Part shown: positions 54,175 to 62,000 of the stretch, piece by piece
How the letters are laid out: every line of letters starts with the position of its first letter
How positions within the stretch are numbered: the stretch's first letter is position 1
Assembly (NCBI GenBank): GCA_021732085.1
Contig: JAKFVQ010000007.1
Coordinates: 124,001-188,000, forward strand
From: Candidatus Obscuribacterales bacterium
GTDB taxonomy: Bacteria > Cyanobacteriota > Vampirovibrionia > Obscuribacterales > Obscuribacteraceae
Length of the DNA: 64,000 nucleotides
Reading direction: 5' to 3'
Notes under the pieces: model-generated
Databases searched by the model: none
What the model was told of the DNA's origin: nothing
Seen by the model: the letters and a program-made list of their open reading frames with translations, nothing else
Program-made: the position numbers and the translations under genes

Positions 54175-54228
54175 TGGGACCGCCGGCACATAGTGCCTTG
54201 ATGGGAGCGCACGCATCCTGCGTGCTTC
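54175..54228 (+). repeat. Two hairpin repeats after rimO
   Basis: 54175-54197 is the GGGACCGCC type with a GGCAC-ATA-GTGCC stem; 54202-54228 is the GGGAGCG type with a perfect GCACGCA-TCC-TGCGTGC stem. They lie between convergent genes, touching the stop region of the gene at 54228. Confidence 0.85.
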
Positions 54229-54593
54229 TAAAGCTTAGATTTCTGCTTCCGCTCCCAATAATCAAACGCCACCATACAATATCCCAGCGCCAGCGTCCTC
54301 TCCCTGCGCTCAAATATCTGCCCGTCAACTGTCAACGTCACAAAATAGAATCCACCCGGCTGCTCTTCCACCGACAACTCTCCACCATGCGCCTGGGAAA
54401 CCATCAGCGCCTGCTTCGGATCGAGCGCCGGTTCCCACACAGCCCATGATCCGGCATGATTATCACAACTCTTGTACTTGATGATGTTATTTGGCTCAAT
54501 CAAATACATGTGGGATGCACCAACCTTGGATTCCCCAGCCGCCAACCATCCCATGATTTTGGTCGCCTGCAGATTGATATTGAAATGATTCAC
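54228..54593 (-). CDS. Conserved-looking hypothetical protein
   Basis: 121 residues, with GAGGA 9 nt before the ATG. The sequence is soluble and folded-looking (MYLIEPNNIIKYKSCDNHAG, GGFYFVTLTVDGQIFERRER), with no signal peptide. No family is recognised. It ends directly at the edge of the hairpin repeat. Confidence 0.7.
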   Translation of the reverse strand: MNHFNINLQATKIMGWLAAGESKVGASHMYLIEPNNIIKYKSCDNHAGSWAVWEPALDPKQALMVSQAHGGELSVEEQPGGFYFVTLTVDGQIFERRERTLALGYCMVAFDYWERKQKSKL

Positions 54594-54939
54594 TGAATCC
54601 TCACAAGTGATAGCTAAACTTCAAGTGTAGAGCAAGGAGTCTACCTTTTCCCGGTGCACCTGCCTCAAGGATGTGACGTTGAGAGGTATGGTCTGTTAGT
54701 CACCCTGGTCCAACCGCCGGATTTTACATCCGTCAAATGACGAAAACGCAACGGACACAATCGTCTTCGTTTCATCTAGAGTTCACGAACAGTTCACTCC
54801 TAGTTCATCCATGAAACATATTATTGCAACATGGAAGGGATGAGTTAGAACTGCGTTTGATGCCGACGCGCCCAGCATCCAGCTTTCCGGAAACCTTCGA
54901 ACACTTATAATCTCCCAAACTGCCACAGGGGTTTCGGTC
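54594..54939. other. Intergenic region with Pho-box-like array
   Basis: 346 nt between the divergent starts at 54593 and 54940. No gene seen. It contains the 11-bp direct repeats listed next. Confidence 0.6.
54770..54824 (+). promoter_or_regulatory. Pho-box-like direct repeat array with -10 box
   Basis: Four 11-bp units begin at 54770, 54781, 54792 and 54803: TTTCAT, GTTCAC, GTTCAC, GTTCAT, with 5-bp spacers. This is the PhoB/PhoP-type layout (GTTCACC or TTCACA units at 11-bp period). A TATTAT (-10 like) lies at 54819-54824, about 10 nt after the last unit, the distance of activated promoters. Downstream is the small TPR-like gene at 54940. Confidence 0.5.
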
Positions 54940-55269
54940 ATGAATAAACAAAGCGACGCACAAAGGCTTCTCGACAAAGCAATCAAAGCGTATGCATCGA
55001 AAGATTTTTTAGTGGCACAAGAGATCTTCAAATGGATTTGCCAACTCTATCCGCTCAATTGGACAGCCAGATACTTCTATGCGATGAACTTGTGCGCGCT
55101 TGGTGATTTCTCGGACGCACGCGCACAGTTGTATCACATCGAACGCAACGCCGACGACGGAGTTTGGCAGCACGTTTCACGAAGTGGTATCGCAGTGGTG
55201 AACAACAAAGAAGCACACATGCGCAGATCACTTAATGCACTTTTGGACGCTGGCAGCCCAGGTAGCTAG
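54940..55269 (+). CDS. Small TPR-like protein
   Basis: 109 residues. The first 80 read as about two helix-turn-helix TPR-type repeats (AQRLLDKAIKAYASKDFLVA, ARYFYAMNLCALGDFSDARA), then a short tail. It may be a protein-interaction module. It sits behind the Pho-box-like array and ends before a strong terminator, so it is a single-gene transcription unit. Confidence 0.75.
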   Translation: MNKQSDAQRLLDKAIKAYASKDFLVAQEIFKWICQLYPLNWTARYFYAMNLCALGDFSDARAQLYHIERNADDGVWQHVSRSGIAVVNNKEAHMRRSLNALLDAGSPGS

Positions 55270-55330
55270 CCTAGACCGCAGGCTTAGCAAAACATTTTCA
55301 AAGATCAAATCCGATCTTCACATGGGGCAA

Positions 55331-55360
55331 ACGGAGGGTGAGCATCACCCTCCGTTTTTT
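55331..55360 (+). terminator. Rho-independent terminator
   Basis: ACGGAGGGTGA (55331-55341), loop GCA, TCACCCTCCGT (55345-55355), then a run of six T ending at 55360: a perfect 11-bp stem with a T-tract. It ends the TPR-like gene. Confidence 0.95.
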
Positions 55361-55392
55361 CGTTGATTCATCTGCGTCAACAGAATCACTTT

Positions 55393-55710
55393 CTAACCGA
55401 CACGATGGTTTTCAATCCATTTGGCTCTGTTGTTCGGATCATCATGCCCAGGAGTAAAAACGTCCTTTACCCAGTTTTCCCATGTGCGGTTAGAGTCATA
55501 AATCCAACCGCTACCCGCAATATTATCTTTCGGGTTCGTCTCCACTCCATCAAGGCTAAAGTCTGGCAATTGTGCGTTCGTTGGCGTAGATTGCTGCACG
55601 TTGTTCAAAGCTCTGATATCATTCACCGCTTCTTTTGGGATTACTGAACGGTGACAGCACCTGTGCATCGCCTGCCGAATTTCTGGTGATGTTGGCTTCT
55701 TGATTTTCAA
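55393..55710 (-). CDS. Hypothetical protein with probable frame problem at the N-terminus
   Basis: The 105-residue frame opens at TTG 55710, with no good ribosome site. An overlapping frame begins at ATG 55720 with GAGGG 8 nt upstream and runs 33 codons (MSRFENQEANITRNSAGDAQ) to a TGA at 55619. The two could join by a frameshift near the CCAAAAGAAG run at about 55630. The C-terminal part (WIYDSNRTWENWVKDVFTPG) looks like real protein. No family is recognised. Confidence 0.45.
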   Translation of the reverse strand: MKIKKPTSPEIRQAMHRCCHRSVIPKEAVNDIRALNNVQQSTPTNAQLPDFSLDGVETNPKDNIAGSGWIYDSNRTWENWVKDVFTPGHDDPNNRAKWIENHRVG

Positions 55711-55720
55711 ATCTGCTCAT

Positions 55721-56043
55721 TTTCCTGCCCTCGCTGAATCACTTCCATGACTCTGAGAATAGCGAGCCAACATAACAGGCTCATAACACATAGTGAGCTT
55801 CCATAAACTGTCACCAAAGCTCGTCGGGGATGTCAGCTAAAGTTGTTGAACTGCTAAAGCATGCATGGGCACCTAGGCCGTGCTACCCCGAATCTCCAAA
55901 AGCAAACGCCAGTAATCAACGGCGACTAGATTTAATATAGCGACCCAAAATTATGATGCTGCTGCCCGAACTCCGCCCGAAATGGGCGTTAGGCTGGTCA
56001 ATGGACCTCAGGGGTTTGGAAACAGACAGTTTTGGGCATTTAA
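55721..56043. other. Intergenic region before the giant gene
   Basis: 323 nt with no supported gene. GCCC-GAAAT-GGGC (about 55977) is a minor hairpin. No convincing promoter; a TTGGAA at 56016 with a weak TTTAAA at 56039 overlaps the start and would favour the ATG at 56074. Confidence 0.4.
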
Positions 56044-59000
56044 ATGGTAGTAGAATCCGGCTCGCACAATTTTATGACTGCAGAGAAATCAGCTGTTACG
56101 GATAAGGAAAAATCCGCGACACCAGCTAATGCTGGCAATGAAACGGATAAGAAAGCGGCCGACACAAAATCGGAGCGCGATAAATCTACTTCGTCTTCCG
56201 ACAGCGCTCAAACTCTAAGCAATCAAGCCACCAAACCTGGTGACAACCAAGCTTTGCAAACAGCCGGTGCAAAGCCGAAGGGCGATGTTTCACCACTGCT
56301 TGGAAAAGTTGAGATCACAGAAAACAAAGAAGCAAAGCAGCTAAATCCAGCAGCGATCCGGAAGGCGGCAGACGACATTCAGGAAGCGACATTCAACCGC
56401 GCTGCGTGGGGATGGGGTTGGAGCAAGCCGAATCCGGAGAAAGTCCGCAACATACTTGAGCCGATGAGCGAGGCCGATCGCAAACGAGTTGAAGATCTAT
56501 ACGCAAAAAACAACCCGGGACACACATTGAGAGGCGACCTCAAAGGTAAGCTGGGAGCAGAAGACTATTTAAAACTGGAATCCATACTCAATAGAAAGGA
56601 CAACAAGTCTGACGAATCTGGTCAGGTTCGCCTGGCGCTGAACAAACTAGAAGAAGCGTCAGCAAGACAAGATGCCCGCTCAGGCGTAATCAACTGGGCT
56701 GTCGGCAAGGTTGTCCCTGGAATCGAATTGATGAATCGCTACGGCGATTCGCAAGACAGCATTCACCGCACCAATGCGGAAGCTGATATTCGCAAATCAA
56801 TTGGTGCCCTGACTTCAACTCAGATCAAAGAGTTGAAAGAAACGTACGGACAGAATTACAAGGACAAGGACGGCCAGCCGACCGACCTTGAGAAAAAGCT
56901 TCTCTCAGATCCAAATTTGTCGCAAGCCACAAAAGCGGCTCTGCACATTCTTTTTCAAGGCATCGACAAGCGAACAGGCAACGATCCTGAAGCGGTGCAG
57001 AATACACTAAAGCTTGCTCAGATCGGACTTGCTGCAAAAAACATTGATATCTTTAAGGATGCAATGCAAACGGCTCCGTCCGATGCGCGAAAACAATTCG
57101 AGCAAAACGGCGGCTACCAGCAAATTGAAAAAGCGTTCTCGGGTGATGACAAGGCGATGGCACAGACCTACGCCGAACAAGGATCAGGTAACATCGCTTA
57201 CCTGATCGAAGGCAACAATCACTGGTATCACACAAATAGAGACGAGATAACCAGGCTGGTTAGCACCCAGGCAAGTGATATCGACAGCCGGCGCTACACC
57301 ACGGGCAAAGAGCTCAGCGATAAAAATAAGCAACCGGCGAATGAAGAAGAACGTAAATCACTAGAATTCTACAAGAAAGTCCATGAAGGGCTAACTGCGG
57401 CTGGTAGCCCACGTGAGGTCGCCCTCTGGGAACACAAGCTGATGAAATCAGCGACTGTTATTACTCAGGCGCTAGAATCACACAAAGAAGCGAACTTCAT
57501 CGGTTACGGAAAGAATACCGATCGCAACAAGCTCTACTCTTCTGTGGAGAACATGAGCAAAGACGATTGGAACCGTTTCAAAGCCAATCCTGATGCTGAA
57601 CTTCTAAAATTCCAGAAAGCTCTCGATACTTTTGCAACAGGCAAAGATTCATCCACCTTGATTGCAATGGTGAAGGAAAAGCTGACAGTCGATGATTTTG
57701 ACAAGTCGCGCGACTTAGGGCGCCGATCCGTCGAACAAACCTACGACGACAACAAGACAAGCGCCGGTCCGCGCGTAGAACGCATCTTCACAATGACCGA
57801 TTCTGAGCGCCAGGATTACAAAGATAACAAAGGCGGCATTAGGGATCGCATCGATAGAGCTATCGAATCGCAAACGCAGCCCCACTCGATGGAAAGATTT
57901 GCTGCGCAGCGTCTCCTGAAAGAAATGATGGAAGGCAAGAAGCCTGACGGCATTGACAAAGCATTGCTCAGCTCAATGAAGGGCGAGAACCCGACATCCA
58001 CAGTAAAAGCAATCGAAACAGCATTCAAAGAAAATCCGGCGCTGCTGAAACAGCCCCTGAGTGATAACGATACTAATGCTATTTTTCATCTCCGCAGCGC
58101 ACTCGACAAAGTCGTCGAAAAAGCGGGCTACGGTGAGCAGTACATTCCCACCGGCGAATTCTCGTATGCCACCATCCCGGGCAGAGAACAAGAATTCGCC
58201 CAGCAATTATTCAAAACAGGCAGCATGCCGCTCGAACTAAGAACGGAACTAAATCGCGACAATCAGACCGCCAGGTTTAACGACATCCTCACTGCGAGCG
58301 ACGCAGACAAAGCTCGTTTACTAAATCCGAATCCGGATGCAGCGACAAAACGGTTTCAGGATGCAGTGCTAGGCTCAAAAGAAGATCGTGAGATCCTAGC
58401 CTTTGCTTTGAAGCAAGGCAAGTTAACAGAAGCCGATCAATTCCGCGCTTTCGTCACGGGCAAAGACAAGAGCCCTGAAGAATTGAAAGAGCTGCTTGGC
58501 AAAATGACGCCAGAGCAGCGGCAAGATCTTGCCAACGAATATTTTACGAAGTACAAGACGTTGATCAGCAGCGATGTAATCGACAAGGTGCCTTCGCAAG
58601 AGAAATTCCGATTCCGCGAAATGTTGGCGCCAACCGAAGCGCACGTTCGTCAAATTGTCCTTGATGCGCGTGAGGAAAGAGACAAGCACAGCAGTCCCGC
58701 AGATGCACTTATGAGCAGAATGTGGGATAAGAGCAAGCTTGGCGCGGATGAGGCACAGGCAAAATTAGACAAGTTTGTCAAAGAACATGCCAGTGAAATC
58801 GACAAGCTTACGCCCGAACAGAGGAAAATTTTCTTTGACTCGCTAACAAATTATCAAAGCGCGCTAAAGAACTATGTCGATTCGAAAGGTGCTTTTGCTG
58901 AAACCTTGGTTGATGCAGCCATCACTGTTACTGCTGTCGGCGGCGCCTTCTTCACAGGTGGAACAAGTTTGGCATTGCTCGGTGCCATTGGTGTTGGTGG

Positions 59001-62000
59001 CGCAGCATTTCGCGTCGGCGCAATGAAAGCAATCGAAGGAACAGACTTCAAGGACACCCCAGAGAATGTTTTCAGGCAAGCGTTCAAAGGATTCATTGCC
59101 GCTGAGTTAGGATTCATTGGACCACAACAGCTGGGACTGAATGGTCTGACAAAGGTAGGCGGCGCTCTGGCGATCCGCACTGGTGAAAATGTCGTCAACA
59201 AACTGGCGCAAACAGGCATTGCTAACACACTGTTCAAAGGCGGCAGCGAAGCGACCCAACAGTTGATTGCTAAGGAACTGGCTGCTGTGAGCCGCCAAGC
59301 CGCAATCATCGGAGGCAAAGAATCCGAAGCTATCGTGCAGAGAATATCCGCCGCAGCTCTTAAGGATGGTATCGCTCCTGCAGAAAGAGCGATTTTCGAA
59401 CAAGCTGTCCGCAATGAACTAAAAGAACAAGTCGTTACCGGACTTCGAAACAAACTAATCAATGAAGGCGAATCGTACTTGCTGAACGTAACAGCTGCGA
59501 CCTTGGGCAGCGTAGGAGCAGAAGCAGCAGCCACAGTTGTAGGTTTGGAAGACTACCAGACATTCTGGGATAGAGCGGCGGGCAGTGCAGTCGCTGGACT
59601 GGGTGGTGTCACCGTATTCCATTTCACTTTTAAAGGAGCGGCAGCAACTTTCAGAGGCGCCAAGGCAATCATAGGCAAAGACGCCAACGGTCTCTTTGCC
59701 GGCGAAGGAACGATGATTCGCCATGCTGACGGCAGTACAACGGAAGTGAAGACTGGCGAACAATACCGGTTCAAGAAAGGCGACCAGATAGTCCAGGACT
59801 TGAACGCAATCGAAAAAGCTCCACCAAGAGCCGCTGGCGAAGGCGAGAAGGCACGTCCGGTGCAACAAGCTGAGCGCCCAGCAAAAGAAGCAGAGCCTCG
59901 GTCTGAAAAGCCCGCACCGAAAGAAGAACAAGCACCACAGCGTGCAGCAAAAGAAGCAGAGCCTCGGACTGAAAAGCCTGCACCTAAAGAAGAACAAGCA
60001 CCACGTGAGCGAATAGCACACGAAGGTGACAAAGTAACTGCTAAATTGGATGAAGCGCCGAAGGCAAGCAGAATTGATACGCCCGATGCCCGCCCGGCTG
60101 ACACTGGACGCAAGGAATTCATTCAAGAGAAGTTCAAGCACCTGACGGATGCAGAACGGGTTAAAGCACGCGAAGCTGTAATCCATGATCTCAAAGAAGT
60201 GAAGGCTTCAACTGCGATAAAAGGTGCCGACGGAAAGCCGTTGAGTGCTTACGAAAAGTTGATGGCTGATCCCAGCATGAGCCCTGAGCAAAAGAGTCGC
60301 GTATTGGATCTTCTTGCCGATGTTCGAGAGCATTATGCAAGCTACCGAACGCCAGATGGCAAAATGCTTCCCGATCAAGAAGTGAACTGGATACATACGC
60401 AGGGCGAATTAGCCAAGGTCATTGAAAGCGCACAAGCCAACAAATTGACAGGCCTGGAAACGGAGAATGCGCTCATCGCATCCATGTTCTCCGACTCGGC
60501 GAAGTTTACCGAAACAGCATTAACCAAAGCGAATTTCGCAACGCACCATCTCGACGGGGCGCTTGCGGCAGCAGAAGCTTTGGAAAGGAGAGGCTTCCCC
60601 GCCGATCGCATCAATGCGATAACACAAGCAATCCGCGAGCACCAAATCGCGCCGCCGGAATTCATGGGATTCATTTATCACATGACCATTAGCGGCACAC
60701 TTAAAGGTAAGCTGGCGGCAGGATCCATCGATCAGGCTAAGTTCGATCAGATGAAGAAAGTACTGGATGACATGACGGTCATTGGGCCGGATAATCTTCC
60801 GCGCATAAAACAAATCGCCGATGTCAACAACGCTCGGCTTGTGAAAAACAGCAAGGGCGAATGGGAAGTTGCCTTCACTCCCGAGCAACGCGAACTGATG
60901 AATCTTACCGGCAATAACCACTGGTTCGTGCCTCATGATCCGCGCTACCTGGCTGACGGCAAGACGCTGGACCCGGAATTCCAAAAACTTTCGCCGGGAG
61001 AACAGGCTGATCGTATATCTACGTACAAGAGTTCACGTGCTCTGATCGATGGCGACGGGATCGACAATTACGCCACTGTTGGTGGTGCAAGCAAAATCGT
61101 CAAAATTAGAGGTCCGGAAACTACATTTAAGGATAAGACTGTTTGGGATTCAGTCCAATCAGTCGACACAAGTTTCAATGACGCGTTGAAAGTGATGACT
61201 CCTGAGGGACAGCGCATCGCCCAAGCATCACTTGCTGAGCGCAACCGCATTCTCAAAAATGAAGAGACGGGCATCAAGGCGCAAATGGATGATTGGCTGA
61301 GAAGCAGAGGAAAGGATCCGAGCAAAGACAGTATTCCGTTCTACAACACTGAGCTGAAGTATCCGGATACCACACCGGCCGACAGCGCTCGTATTAAAGA
61401 GCTGCAGGGCAGCAAGCCTGCCAATGCCACTGAACAGGCGGCAATTGATGCAGAAATCCGGTCCCTGAAATATAAAGGCATGACTGAACAGCAAATCGCT
61501 GACTACGAATTCGCTAAACAGATTCGCGATCAGATGACCGATTTCATGCGTATGGGACATAGAACCGACGGCAGCTTGCCAGGACGCTTCGAATCCAGCG
61601 TGGGCGCTCGAGCCGAGGCTCCTACGAATGAAGCGCTGAACAGCAGCGAAGCATCGCGAATTCAAAAGGGTGAATATCGCCCGCGCGTCACTAATCCCAC
61701 TGAAGCAGAAATCGCCGCTGTGCGGCAGCAAATTCCGCAGCTCGGGAAAGAAGTCTCCGAAGACTTCAGCAAAGCAATCACCAAGGTCCGCGATTCATGG
61801 ACTGAGAATCTTGCGCCCAAAGTCAATCGAGCCAATGAATTAGCACCACAAGTTGATGCTGCCCACAAGCAATTACAAGCAGAGATTGCAAAAGTAAATG
61901 CGACCCAAGCCGAAATCAATGCCGCCAAAGCCGATCCCAACCATCCGCTCAACAAACAAGCGAAACTTCACGAATCCTTCAATAGATGGAAAGCAGCGGC

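Noticed and set aside
58872..60186. Two long minus-strand frames (220 and 243 codons)
   Set aside because: They are antisense to the giant plus-strand frame, have Ser/Ala/Cys-biased composition and no ribosome site, and arise from its codon bias.
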